Below, piece after piece: positions 18,600 to 27,042 of a stretch of 38,122 nt of DNA (the stretch's first letter is position 1; the number at the start of each line of letters is the position of its first letter). A model generated the notes under the pieces. That model ran no database searches. It was not told the origin of the DNA and was given only the letters and a program-made list of their open reading frames with translations. The DNA is from Balneolaceae bacterium. Lineage in GTDB: Bacteria > Bacteroidota > Rhodothermia > Balneolales > Balneolaceae. The position numbers and the translations under genes are program-made. Where the stretch lies: positions 1 to 38,122 of the forward strand of contig SLLL01000088.1 in assembly GCA_007134085.1 (NCBI GenBank), in the 5' to 3' direction.

Positions 18600-19874
18600 A
18601 TGGCTGTACGAATTGTTATTGGTGCCCAGTGGGGCGATGAAGGAAAAGGAAAAGTTGTTGATATTTTAAGTGCAGAAGCCGACTACGTTGTCCGCTATCA
18701 GGGCGGAGCCAATGCTGGCCACACACTGAAATTCGATGACACCACCATCGTGCTTCACCTCATTCCGTCCGGAATGTTTAACGGAAATTCAAAGTGCATT
18801 ATCGGGAACGGGGTTGTGGTAGATCCCATCGCTCTTGTTGATGAACTCAAAGAAGTTGAATCACTCGGTGTTAACCTGAAAGGGCGCTTTTTCATCAGCA
18901 GTTCCGCTCACCTTATTCTTCCCTACCACAAAGTACTTGACCAGGTAAAGGAGAAAAACCGTGGCAGTGATGCCATCGGAACCACAGGCAGAGGAATCGG
19001 GCCGGCATATGTGAGCAAGGTATCCAGAATTGGTATCCGCATGCTTGATCTGCTTGATATGGATTCGCTTGAGGTAAAAATCAAAAAGAATCTCCGCGAC
19101 ATCAACGTAGCACTGGAAAATGTTTACGGCGAAGAGCCTTTAGATGGCGACGAGATGATCGCCAAACTAAAACCAGCTGTTGAGATTGTTAAGCCATACA
19201 TTACAAACACAACTGAACTGCTGCACGATGCCCTTGAAAACGGCGAATCAGTGCTACTTGAAGGTGCTCAGGGAAGCCTGCTGGATGTGGATCATGGTAC
19301 CTATCCATATGTAACTTCTTCTTCACCCACAGCTGGCGGTGCATGTTCAGGCAGTGGGATTCCGCCTCTTGCAATTACCCACGCTATGGGTATCACTAAA
19401 GCATATTGCACGCGGGTTGGCAATGGCCCTTTCCCCACCGAACTTGATGATACTGCGGGCGAAAAACTCAGAAAAAACGGACAGGAATTTGGCGCAACCA
19501 CCGGTAGGCCCAGAAGATGTGGCTGGCTTGATCTGGTGGCACTAAAATATGCCATCAGGCTGAACGGCATGAACGAACTTACCCTCACCAAACTCGATGT
19601 GCTTGATGATTTTGAAACCATCAAAGTGTGTACACATTATGAGCTTGATGGAGAAAAAACCGAGGTTTTTCCGCTGGATACGGAGAAAGTTGAACGTGTA
19701 AAGCCTGTGTATAAGTCATTTGAAGGGTGGAATACCTCAACACGAAATATATCATCTTTCGATGAACTCCCTGAGAAGGCGAGAGAGTATATCCTCTTTA
19801 TTGAAGAGTTTACCGGTGTGAAATTTACAATTGTATCCACTGGCCCGAAGCGCTCTGAAACTATTATTCTGTAA
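18600..19874 (+). CDS. purA: Adenylosuccinate synthetase
   Basis: Converts IMP and aspartate to adenylosuccinate with GTP, the first committed step to AMP. 424 residues, typical length. Catalytic D13 lies in GAQWGDEGKGK (8-18) and H41 in GGANAGHT. The segments GTTGRGIGPAY, EGAQGSLLDVDHGTYPYVTS and RVGNGPFPTEL are all present. The ATG stands eight nucleotides after the T run of a terminator, with no Shine-Dalgarno in the gap. The gene is followed after 5 nt by the RuBisCO-like gene and then by an overlapping cupin gene, so the three look cotranscribed. The link is notable because AMP and adenine metabolism connects to methylthioadenosine recycling. Confidence 0.97.
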   Translation: MAVRIVIGAQWGDEGKGKVVDILSAEADYVVRYQGGANAGHTLKFDDTTIVLHLIPSGMFNGNSKCIIGNGVVVDPIALVDELKEVESLGVNLKGRFFISSSAHLILPYHKVLDQVKEKNRGSDAIGTTGRGIGPAYVSKVSRIGIRMLDLLDMDSLEVKIKKNLRDINVALENVYGEEPLDGDEMIAKLKPAVEIVKPYITNTTELLHDALENGESVLLEGAQGSLLDVDHGTYPYVTSSSPTAGGACSGSGIPPLAITHAMGITKAYCTRVGNGPFPTELDDTAGEKLRKNGQEFGATTGRPRRCGWLDLVALKYAIRLNGMNELTLTKLDVLDDFETIKVCTHYELDGEKTEVFPLDTEKVERVKPVYKSFEGWNTSTRNISSFDELPEKAREYILFIEEFTGVKFTIVSTGPKRSETIIL

Positions 19875-19879
19875 ACCGG

Positions 19880-20992
19880 ATGGCCAGCTCTGCACGCTTC
19901 ACCATAACCTACCGGCTTGCGGCCGGTTCTGAAGATGAAGCGGTGCTGTTTGCGGAGAAAATCGGGACAGAGCAATCCGTAGAAATGCCGCTGGAAGCAG
20001 TGCCCGAATCCGGAAAACTTTCCCTTCCCCATATTATCGATATGGTTCAATCGGGTGAGAACCTCTGGGATGCCACCCTCACCTACCCCAAATCTCTGTT
20101 TGATGGCGACATAACTCAGTTGATCAACGTGCTGTTTGGCAACATTTCGATGTTGCACAACATCAAACTGGTTGATATCGATGAAGATGTTTGGGGTGAT
20201 AACCTCCACGGCCCCGCATTCGGCATTTCCGGCATACGAAAGAGGCTGGATGTACCCAAAAGAGCCCTTAGCTGCACCGCACTGAAACCGATTGGCCTCT
20301 CCCCTGCCGAACTTGCTGAAAATGCATACCAGTTTACATTGGGTGGAATCGATATCATTAAAGATGATCATGGGTTGACAAATCAATCATCCGCAGAATT
20401 TACGGCACGCGTTTCGGCAGTTGTGAAGGCTGTGCGGATGGGCGAACAGGCTTCGGGCAAGAAAACACTCTATTTCCCCAACATTACCACCTCACCCGCT
20501 TATGTGTTAGACAGGTTCCATGAGGCGGTTGAACTTGGAGCTGATGGTGTGTTGGTTTCGCCGCAACTCACAGGCATTGAAATGCTGCATACGCTTTCCA
20601 ACCGGGGGCACCTGCCTGTAATGGCACACCCGGCATTTTCGGGCCCGTTTGTGATTCATCCCACTCATGGTTTTACACCAGAGCTCTATTATGGAACCAT
20701 CTGGAGAGCTCTCGGTGCCGATTCGGTGATCTATCCCAATGCCGGCGGACGCTTCTCATTTACCAGAGAAACCTGCCTTGCGATAAATCACAAACTCAGG
20801 GCTGGCCTGCACGGCTTCAACTCAGCATTTCCAACGCCTGCCGGAGGTATTGACCTTTTGAGCCTTGAACAGGAAATTGCGTCTTACGGAAATGATACCA
20901 TCTATTTGATTGGAGGCAGCCTTTATAAGCAAGAAACAGGGCTACAAGCAGCCACCGAAAAATTTCAAACCGTTTTGAGGAGTTATGAATAA
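19880..20992 (+). CDS. RuBisCO-like protein (form IV), probable sugar-phosphate isomerase or enolase
   Basis: 370 residues with the RuBisCO large-chain N-domain and TIM barrel but an altered active site. K136 in ALKPIG aligns with RuBisCO K175, but K177 is replaced by I138. The KDD segment (161-163) keeps the carbamylated K201 and D203, while E204 becomes H164. H250 in MAHPAF keeps H294, but R295 is Pro. The phosphate loops PAGGIDL (320-326) and IGGSL (344-348) are kept. It therefore should bind a phosphorylated ketose with Mg but not fix CO2. It starts 5 nt after purA and overlaps the cupin gene by 8 nt. In R. rubrum an RLP and a cupin act in succession on methylthioribulose phosphate, the leading hypothesis here. 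Other RLP reactions (DK-MTP enolase, oxo-isoapionate-phosphate chemistry) cannot be excluded. Confidence 0.93.
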   Translation: MASSARFTITYRLAAGSEDEAVLFAEKIGTEQSVEMPLEAVPESGKLSLPHIIDMVQSGENLWDATLTYPKSLFDGDITQLINVLFGNISMLHNIKLVDIDEDVWGDNLHGPAFGISGIRKRLDVPKRALSCTALKPIGLSPAELAENAYQFTLGGIDIIKDDHGLTNQSSAEFTARVSAVVKAVRMGEQASGKKTLYFPNITTSPAYVLDRFHEAVELGADGVLVSPQLTGIEMLHTLSNRGHLPVMAHPAFSGPFVIHPTHGFTPELYYGTIWRALGADSVIYPNAGGRFSFTRETCLAINHKLRAGLHGFNSAFPTPAGGIDLLSLEQEIASYGNDTIYLIGGSLYKQETGLQAATEKFQTVLRSYE

Positions 20993-21437
20993 TCAATCGA
21001 AGGTTATTAAAGCAGACAATTTTTCCTGGAATGGTGTGGAGCGCAGGCAGTATAAAACGGAAACAAAAAACTTTAAGGATATACACCGATACACACTTCT
21101 TGGTGACGATATCTCTGCCCTAAACTCAGAAACGCGCTATTTCGAAATTCAGCCGGATGGCTACTCTTCTCTTGAATTGCACAGGCATCCGCATAGTGTG
21201 GTAATTATCCGGGGATCTGGAACATTAATCCTTGAAAATGAACTTCACGAACTGAATTTACACGATGTTGTATTCATTGCCCCGGAAACCATCCATCAGT
21301 TTCATGCGGATAATGGAGAGCCTCTTGGCTTTATCTGTATTGTTGACCGCTACCGCGACCGCCCTGCCATCCCCGATAATGAAACCATAAAACAGCGGAT
21401 AAGATCAGTAAAAGTTTTGAAGAAAATTCAAAAATAG
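20985..21437 (+). CDS. Cupin protein, candidate methylthioxylulose-5-phosphate methylsulfurylase
   Basis: 150 residues with a single cupin-2 barrel. Motif 1 is the segment GYSSLELHRHPHSVVIIRGSG, with metal ligands probably H72, H74 and an upstream Glu (E70). Motif 2 is IAPETIHQFHADNGEPLGF, with the fourth ligand His in IHQF. The C-terminal part GFICIVDRYRDRPAIP, together with RYFEIQPDGYSSLE, resembles what I recall of the R. rubrum cupin that splits methanethiol from 1-methylthioxylulose 5-phosphate to give 1-deoxyxylulose 5-phosphate. The gene overlaps the RuBisCO-like gene (start within its last codons), implying translational coupling and a joint pathway. The cupin fold is certain from the motifs. 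The specific reaction is inference from context and recalled similarity. Confidence 0.85.
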   Translation: MNNQSKVIKADNFSWNGVERRQYKTETKNFKDIHRYTLLGDDISALNSETRYFEIQPDGYSSLELHRHPHSVVIIRGSGTLILENELHELNLHDVVFIAPETIHQFHADNGEPLGFICIVDRYRDRPAIPDNETIKQRIRSVKVLKKIQK

Positions 21438-21502
21438 CCTTGATAAGAAGTGGTCAAAGATCTTATATTTTGAGTCTTGAAATAATCGAGGCTATCGTTT
21501 TT
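21434..21502 (+). terminator. Likely terminator of the purA-RLP-cupin transcript
   Basis: ATAGCCTTGAT (21434-21444) pairs with ATCGAGGCTAT (21485-21495), 11 bp with one G-U pair, followed by CG and five T. The loop is 40 nt and contains the palindrome AAGATCTT. The left arm overlaps the cupin stop codon. Confidence 0.55.
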
Positions 21503-21536
21503 CAAGGCAGTTGATTTACTGATTTATTTATAAAAA

Positions 21537-21608
21537 GCGGGAATAGCTCAGTGGTAGAGCACCACCTTGCCAAGGTGGGGGTCGCGAGTTCAAATCTCGT
21601 TTCCCGCT
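21537..21608 (+). tRNA. tRNA-Gly (anticodon GCC)
   Basis: A complete 72-nt cloverleaf. Acceptor arm GCGGGAA pairs with TTCCCGC (21601-21607). The D arm is GCTC-AGTGGTAGA-GC. The anticodon stem CCACC/GGTGG encloses TTGCCAA, giving anticodon GCC. The T arm GCGAG-TTCAAAT-CTCGT (one G-U pair) closes it. The discriminator is T, usual for bacterial tRNA-Gly. The 3' CCA is not encoded (the genome reads TCA). A terminator follows eight nucleotides later. Confidence 0.98.
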
Positions 21609-21615
21609 CACTCAT

Positions 21616-21648
21616 AAAGCTCAAAGATAAAATCTTTGAGCTTTTTTT
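21616..21648 (+). terminator. Rho-independent terminator of tRNA-Gly
   Basis: A 13-bp perfect stem, AAAGCTCAAAGAT (21616-21628) and ATCTTTGAGCTTT (21632-21644), with loop AAA and four further T after the stem. Confidence 0.92.
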
Positions 21649-21842
21649 GTTTATGGCTGGGAATTTAAAATCATTCTTCTTGTCCTCTACTATCCTCACT
21701 GTGCGATTGTTCTCTTAATCCATAAATATCAGAAAAGCGATGTGTCATTCTTGTTAGTAGCACACCTTGATCATTTTGCATAAAGCTAACCTAAGAGCCT
21801 GGGAATTTTTCTTTTTGAGTTGGTATTTTATATGTACAATAT

Positions 21843-23198
21843 ATGTTTACTATTGGTTATCATTCCGCTATGGACCCCGAACTATATCAAAAATACGATC
21901 TCGAACAGGATGTGCACCGTATTACGCTTTACAGCACGGTAGCGAAAGAGCATCAGCATGTTTCGGGCAGAAAACGGCTCTATCTCCATCTCGATATGAA
22001 CTGCTTTTACGCACAGGTAGAGCAGCGTGCTTACAATCTGTACGGGCTGCCTCTGGCTATGGGTGGCTGGCGAAAACCCAATGGTACTGCCCGGGGCATT
22101 GTGGCAACTGCCAGTTACGAGGCTCGTGCTTTGGGCATAAAAACGGCGATGAGCGCATTTGAAGCTTCACAAATTTGCCCCTATCTGGTGTTCATGCAGA
22201 TTGATTATGACAAGTACAAAGGCATCAGCCGGCAGCTAAAATCCATCCTCGACACCTACTCGCCCGAGGTGGAAAAATACTCCATGGATGAATACTTCAT
22301 GGACATCACCTTTCTGCTTGGTAAGCCGCGCAAGCAGCTCGAAGCATTCGGGCATAAAATGAAGAACGACATCTTTCGGCAGCTCGGCCTTGTCTGCTCT
22401 GTAGGTATAGCCTCCAGCAAAACCTACTCCAAGCTGGCATCAGACCTTAAAAAACCGAAGGGGCTTTCATTGATTCTCACCCCCGACGATGCCGCACAAT
22501 ATATCTACCCAATGCCTATTGATGAGGTGTGGGGAATCGGGCGCAGGCGCTATGAACATCTGAAACGGTATGGCCTGCTTACTATCGCAGACGCACACAA
22601 ACAGGGGCCCGCCCCTTTTAAAAAGCTTTTTGGAGAGATGCAGGGACAGCTTTTCTGGGAAACCGTAACCGGGCGAGACCGAGCTAAAGTGCTTACCAAC
22701 GAGGTTCACATCCCCGATGAGGTGAGTTACATGCACACATTTTCCGACTGGACCGATCAACCCACACTTGTAAAGGGTGAAATTGTAAAAGCCGTAAGAA
22801 AAGTATGCTATCGCATGCGGGGCTACAAACGAAAAGCGCGGCGGTGGAGCTGCCACATTCGCTACCAGGAAGCGCACTGGGAAGGTGTAAGCTTTGCATT
22901 TACCACCTCCGGCTTTACCAATCTCGACGATTATGTACTAAAAGCGTGCCTTCCGCAGGCTATGAAACTTATAAACAGTGCGGTTCAGAAAGGGATAAAA
23001 ATACGTGGTATCGGCCTGCACACCATCGAGATGCAGCAGACGGAACAGCTTGAAATATTTTTTACGGAAGAAGACAAAATGCGCCATCTTTACCGCGCGG
23101 CAGACTGCCTCAACAACTGCTACGGCCCCGATACTGTAGCCAAAGCCGCCATCCACGAGAGTGTGAAAGGAAACACACACTTTGTAAACAGAAGCTAA
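21843..23198 (+). CDS. dinB: Y-family DNA polymerase, DinB/Pol IV-like
   Basis: A translesion polymerase of 451 residues. The catalytic palm has D51 in LHLDMNCFYAQVEQ (third position Asn in place of the frequent Asp) and S147-M-D149-E150 in VEKYSMDEYFMDIT. The HhH/thumb region follows (PIDEVWGIGRRRYEHLKRYGL), then the little-finger domain. QLEIFF at about 402-407 is a plausible beta-clamp binding motif, followed by a conserved tail (RHLYRAADCLNNCYG). There are ~45 residues before the palm, more than in E. coli DinB. The ATG at 21843 or M10 at 21870 may be the true start. It converges on folD with only 15 nt between the stop codons and no visible terminator. Confidence 0.93.
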   Translation: MFTIGYHSAMDPELYQKYDLEQDVHRITLYSTVAKEHQHVSGRKRLYLHLDMNCFYAQVEQRAYNLYGLPLAMGGWRKPNGTARGIVATASYEARALGIKTAMSAFEASQICPYLVFMQIDYDKYKGISRQLKSILDTYSPEVEKYSMDEYFMDITFLLGKPRKQLEAFGHKMKNDIFRQLGLVCSVGIASSKTYSKLASDLKKPKGLSLILTPDDAAQYIYPMPIDEVWGIGRRRYEHLKRYGLLTIADAHKQGPAPFKKLFGEMQGQLFWETVTGRDRAKVLTNEVHIPDEVSYMHTFSDWTDQPTLVKGEIVKAVRKVCYRMRGYKRKARRWSCHIRYQEAHWEGVSFAFTTSGFTNLDDYVLKACLPQAMKLINSAVQKGIKIRGIGLHTIEMQQTEQLEIFFTEEDKMRHLYRAADCLNNCYGPDTVAKAAIHESVKGNTHFVNRS

Positions 23199-23213
23199 AT
23201 GGCTGTCGGAAAA

Positions 23214-24107
23214 TTAGTCCAGAGGGTAGATCGATTTTTTGGCAGCAAGCAGGGTATTTTTCATCAGCATGGCTACCGTCATCGGGCCAACACCGCCGGG
23301 TACGGGTGTTATCCAGCTGGCTTTCTGTTTAATGGCATCATAATCACAATCACCAACCAGTTTGTAGCCCTTGTCGGTGGTTTCGTCTGCCACCCGGTTG
23401 ATGCCCACATCAATCACAACCGCGCCCTCTTTAATCATTTCCGCTTTAATAAGGTTGGGTTGTCCGGCAGCCACCACCAGAATATCAGCCGATATGGTGT
23501 GTGAGGTAAGGTCTTTGGTAAACTTATGGCAAATGGTTGTGGTTGCCTTGCCGGATGCATTCTCGCGCGAAAGCATAATTGCCATCGGGGAGCCAACAAT
23601 ATTGCTCGCCCCCACCACAACCGCGTGCTTACTCTTTACCGGTATGCTGTAGTAGTTAAAGAGCTCAAAAATACCTGCCGGGGTGCACGATTTGAATGTG
23701 GGCTGGTCCACAGTCAGCCGCCCTACATTCATCGGATGAAAACCATCCACATCTTTTTTATGGTCTATACTTTCGATTACATCATGTGCGGACAGGTGCG
23801 AAGGCAGCGGAAGCTGTACAAGGATCCCATCAACCGTGGGGTCTTCGTTGAACGATTTAATGGCTTCTTTCAGCTCTTTCGCGGAAACCGTATCAGGAAG
23901 GTGTGCGGTGTCCGTATCGATACCAACACGCTGGCATGCCCTTGTTTTGGCACCAATGTACGTTGTTGATGCGGGGTCATTGCCAACCTGAACCACTTTG
24001 AGGAATGGCCTGCGAAAGCCCGCTTTTACCCAGTTCTCCACATCCTCTTTCAGGAGATTCATGGTTATATCCGCTACTTTTTTTCCGTCAATTATTTTGG
24101 CTGACAT
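23214..24107 (-). CDS. folD: Bifunctional methylenetetrahydrofolate dehydrogenase/cyclohydrolase
   Basis: Interconverts 5,10-methylene-, 5,10-methenyl- and 10-formyl-tetrahydrofolate, using NADP. 297 residues, typical. Y50-xxx-K54 (YIGAK) holds the catalytic lysine. The segments DGILVQLPLP (93-102) and DGFHPMN (121-127) build the folate site. GASNIVGSP is the Rossmann loop, with Ala where many FolD have Arg, which may affect cofactor preference. TPVPGGVGPMT closes the family signature. It lies 88 nt downstream of the NtrC-type regulator on the same strand and could be read from that transcript or its own promoter; no clear -7 box was found. Confidence 0.97.
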   Translation of the reverse strand: MSAKIIDGKKVADITMNLLKEDVENWVKAGFRRPFLKVVQVGNDPASTTYIGAKTRACQRVGIDTDTAHLPDTVSAKELKEAIKSFNEDPTVDGILVQLPLPSHLSAHDVIESIDHKKDVDGFHPMNVGRLTVDQPTFKSCTPAGIFELFNYYSIPVKSKHAVVVGASNIVGSPMAIMLSRENASGKATTTICHKFTKDLTSHTISADILVVAAGQPNLIKAEMIKEGAVVIDVGINRVADETTDKGYKLVGDCDYDAIKQKASWITPVPGGVGPMTVAMLMKNTLLAAKKSIYPLD

Positions 24108-24195
24108 GGCACTGAGTTAAAATGGTTTTTTATTTACGAATGGAAAGGTAAGCCCAATTCGGCATGAAATAAACTACAGATTCCATAAACCTCAC

Positions 24196-25566
24196 TTACC
24201 GCTCTATATCGTACTTTTTCATTTTGTTGTAGATATGGCTTCGCTGAATTTCGATGGCATCAGCGGTGGCAGAGACGTTCCAGTCGAACTTTTCGAGCTT
24301 CTTCAGCAGAAAAATGCGTTCAGCTTCTTCTTTGTATTCATGGAATGAGTCGGTCTCCTCAATCAGGTTATCGAGCAGATCTTTATTTTTTTTGCGGCTC
24401 ACAATCTGTTTCTGCACATCACTCTTCGAAATAACATCATCCTGCGAGAGCAGTGCCAGCCGTTCTACAGAGTTTTGCAGCTCTCTGATATTTCCGGGCC
24501 ATGACTGTTTTTTCAGCTCATCAAGGGCTTCATCAGAAAAAGATTTTCCGGAAAAAATGATCTCCTTCTCAGCCAGATTCTGCAAAAACCACGCAGCCAA
24601 GAGCGGAATATCCTCCCGCCGCTTCCGTAGTGGGGGCAAATGAATCGGTATCACATTGAGGCGATGATAGAGGTCTTCCCTGAAGTTGCCCTCCTCAATC
24701 TCATCCGCTAAATCTTTGTTTGTGGCAGAGAGTACCCGTACATCCACCTTAATCGGCTCATTACTGCCAACGCGTACAATTTGCCCTTCCTGCAGTGCGC
24801 GTAATACTTTTGCCTGAGCTTCGGAGGCCATATCCCCAATTTCATCCAGAAAGAGTGTTCCGCCATCAGCCTGCTCAAACTTCCCGATTCTCCTACCCGA
24901 AGCACCTGTAAAAGCCCCTTTTTCGTGCCCAAAAAGTTCACTTTCGAGAAGCTCTGCAGGTATAGCTGCACAGTTTACATCCACGAATGTCTTTGATGCG
25001 CGTGTACTATTGTTATGAATAGCCCTTGCCACGAGCTCTTTACCCGTTCCGTTTTCACCGGTTATAAGTACCCTGCTGCTGCTTGGTGCCACTTTTTGGA
25101 TCAGTTTTTTAATCTGGCCGATTGCGGGGCTGTCGCCAATCAGCTCGGTATGGCCATGCAGCTGTTTCCGAATCTGGCGATTTTCACGAATCAGTTCGCT
25201 GCTGTTTAGTGCATTTCTTATGCTTATGAGGAGACGGTTTAAATCAGGCGGCTTTTCCAAGAAATCGAAAGCACCCGACTTTGTAGCTTCTACTGCAATT
25301 TTTATGGTTCCATGGCCGGATATCATTATCACCGGAAGCTCTTTCTTCAACTCTTTGATTTTTGGAAGAACCTCCATCCCATCCATTCCTTTCATTTTGA
25401 TGTCGAGCATCACAAGGTCAATATGTTCGGATGATACCATTGCCAATGCCTGCTCGCCATTTTCCGCTTCAAGTACGGCGTAATTCTCAAACTCAAGAAT
25501 TTCGCGCAAAGCATTGCGAATACTCTTTTCGTCGTCTGTAATAAGAATAACCGGTTTTTTACTCAT
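24196..25566 (-). CDS. Sigma-54-dependent response regulator, NtrC family
   Basis: 456 residues in three domains. The receiver (1-120) has phospho-acceptor D55 and supporting D11, D12 and K105. The AAA+ domain has Walker A GENGTGKE (170-177), the sigma-54 contact GAFTGA (217-222) and Walker B TLFLDE (237-242). A C-terminal Fis-type helix-turn-helix (about 425-453) contains NVSATADAIEIQRSHIYNKMKK. It activates RpoN promoters after phosphorylation. No sensor kinase is adjacent. It starts 6 nt after dacB, which itself is 9 nt after ptsN, so it is most likely the third gene of a ptsN-dacB-regulator operon. Confidence 0.96.
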   Translation of the reverse strand: MSKKPVILITDDEKSIRNALREILEFENYAVLEAENGEQALAMVSSEHIDLVMLDIKMKGMDGMEVLPKIKELKKELPVIMISGHGTIKIAVEATKSGAFDFLEKPPDLNRLLISIRNALNSSELIRENRQIRKQLHGHTELIGDSPAIGQIKKLIQKVAPSSSRVLITGENGTGKELVARAIHNNSTRASKTFVDVNCAAIPAELLESELFGHEKGAFTGASGRRIGKFEQADGGTLFLDEIGDMASEAQAKVLRALQEGQIVRVGSNEPIKVDVRVLSATNKDLADEIEEGNFREDLYHRLNVIPIHLPPLRKRREDIPLLAAWFLQNLAEKEIIFSGKSFSDEALDELKKQSWPGNIRELQNSVERLALLSQDDVISKSDVQKQIVSRKKNKDLLDNLIEETDSFHEYKEEAERIFLLKKLEKFDWNVSATADAIEIQRSHIYNKMKKYDIER

Positions 25567-25572
25567 GGCCTG

Positions 25573-27033
25573 TCAATAACTTGCTTGAAGATACTCAAGA
25601 ATTCGCTGATGAATAAAATCAATGTGAGATGTCTGAACCGTGTAGTTATTCGTGAGAATGGTTACTGCAAGCTGTTCTCCTGAATTTGTATCAAGATAGC
25701 CCGATAGCGCGCGTACTCCGGATACGAATCCGGTTTTACCTTTAAAATTGTCATGCACTGTACTGTTTCTGAACCTGTGGCCAAGCGTACCGTTAACCGC
25801 ACTTTGTGCCAATGAATTGTAGAAATAGGGAAAGTACTCCTCATTCTGAATGGTGATCAGAAACCGGTTTAAATCATCTGTTTTCAGGAGCGTGGCAGGT
25901 GCCATACCGGAACCATCCCTCAGGCTTACGCTCGTTGTGTCGAAACCCATATCAGCCATATAGCTTTTTACCACCTGCAACCCAAGATCGGTTGTGCCCT
26001 GCACGCCAGACTCAGCTGCACCAATTTTTTTGAGCAGCATTTCTGTAATGAAGTTATTGCTCTCTCTGTTTACTTCATTGATCATCCGATGAAGCGGTAC
26101 GGAATAGTGCTCATCCAGAACATCAAGCCCGGCTTCACTCCATCGGTGAAAATCATTATCCGAATAAATGTGTCCCGTTACATCAATTCCGCTTTTCATG
26201 AAATACCTGAACATGGTATCCAGAAAGTAGTTAGTGGGACCTGTGATGGTGAGTGGTTCAGTTTCATAGTAACCTTGCGGAAGTGTACTTCTGAGAAGAA
26301 TGGTATTGGTTCCCAGCTCCCTCCTGTATGATTCCCGAAAACGGGTACCCGGTGCAGTTATAAGCTGTTCATTAATAAACTCAACATAGGGTGTATTGAA
26401 CGGCGACCATCGTATCTCAGGCACAGTGCCAACCCTGCCTGAAGCAATCACTTCAAGATCTACCACATTTCCATTGAAGGAGAGCGCGCCAATTTCCGGA
26501 GCATAATAATAACTGAGGTCATCCCACTCCCAGCCTTTGGGATAGGGCACATTATCAAACAAGCCATCAAACCCGATGAGGTTGCCATCAATTACCCTGA
26601 TTCCCCTTTCCTGAAGAACCTGAGCCCATTTCTCAAACAGAAAGAGCGAATTGCCTTGAGCGAAAAGCCCGCTGATGGAGGGATCACCCGACCCTTTTAC
26701 GATAATATCGCCTTTCCAGGTATTTCCAACCTGTTCACCTCTGCCAAAAAGAGAAGTTTTAAAACGGTAGTCAGCACCAAGTTTATCGAGGTAGGCACCT
26801 GAAGTTACCATTTTAAGGTTTGATGCTGGCCGCATCAGATAATTTCCGTTCAGGTTTTCGAGAAGTTCACCGGAGCCGTCTCTCACCTGCAGAGACCACA
26901 CGGCATTCGATGCACGGCTGTTTTCAATAATAGATGAGATTTGAGGCGAAACCTGTGCATTACCCAAATAAGGGCTGAAAATGATACAGCAAAAAAGCAG
27001 AGCGATAATCAGAACTGCACGGCGCTGTTTCAT
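25573..27033 (-). CDS. dacB: D-alanyl-D-alanine carboxypeptidase/endopeptidase, PBP4 (DacB) type
   Basis: A periplasmic low-molecular-mass class C penicillin-binding protein (peptidase family S13), 486 residues. It has a signal peptide (MKQRRAVLIIALLFCCIIF, cleavage near GNAQ). The active-site motifs are S71-N-L-K74 (SxxK, in RPASNLKMVT), SNN (in NRESNNFITEML) and KTG (in FKGKTGFVSG). The long insertion between SxxK and SxN is typical of PBP4. It trims or cleaves peptidoglycan cross-links. It lies between ptsN and a sigma-54 regulator gene with 9- and 6-nt gaps, suggesting coordinated expression of cell-wall remodelling with PTS-type signalling. Confidence 0.95.
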   Translation of the reverse strand: MKQRRAVLIIALLFCCIIFSPYLGNAQVSPQISSIIENSRASNAVWSLQVRDGSGELLENLNGNYLMRPASNLKMVTSGAYLDKLGADYRFKTSLFGRGEQVGNTWKGDIIVKGSGDPSISGLFAQGNSLFLFEKWAQVLQERGIRVIDGNLIGFDGLFDNVPYPKGWEWDDLSYYYAPEIGALSFNGNVVDLEVIASGRVGTVPEIRWSPFNTPYVEFINEQLITAPGTRFRESYRRELGTNTILLRSTLPQGYYETEPLTITGPTNYFLDTMFRYFMKSGIDVTGHIYSDNDFHRWSEAGLDVLDEHYSVPLHRMINEVNRESNNFITEMLLKKIGAAESGVQGTTDLGLQVVKSYMADMGFDTTSVSLRDGSGMAPATLLKTDDLNRFLITIQNEEYFPYFYNSLAQSAVNGTLGHRFRNSTVHDNFKGKTGFVSGVRALSGYLDTNSGEQLAVTILTNNYTVQTSHIDFIHQRILEYLQASY

Positions 27034-27042
27034 GGCACTATT

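Noticed and set aside
19637-20386. 249-codon minus-strand ORF across the purA/RLP junction
   Set aside because: It is antisense to two well-supported genes, spans their junction and has no family motif.
21502-21699. Minus-strand ORF of 65 codons over the tRNA-Gly
   Set aside because: It reads the antisense strand of the tRNA and its terminator. The Arg/Cys-rich peptide is a common artefact of tRNA complements.
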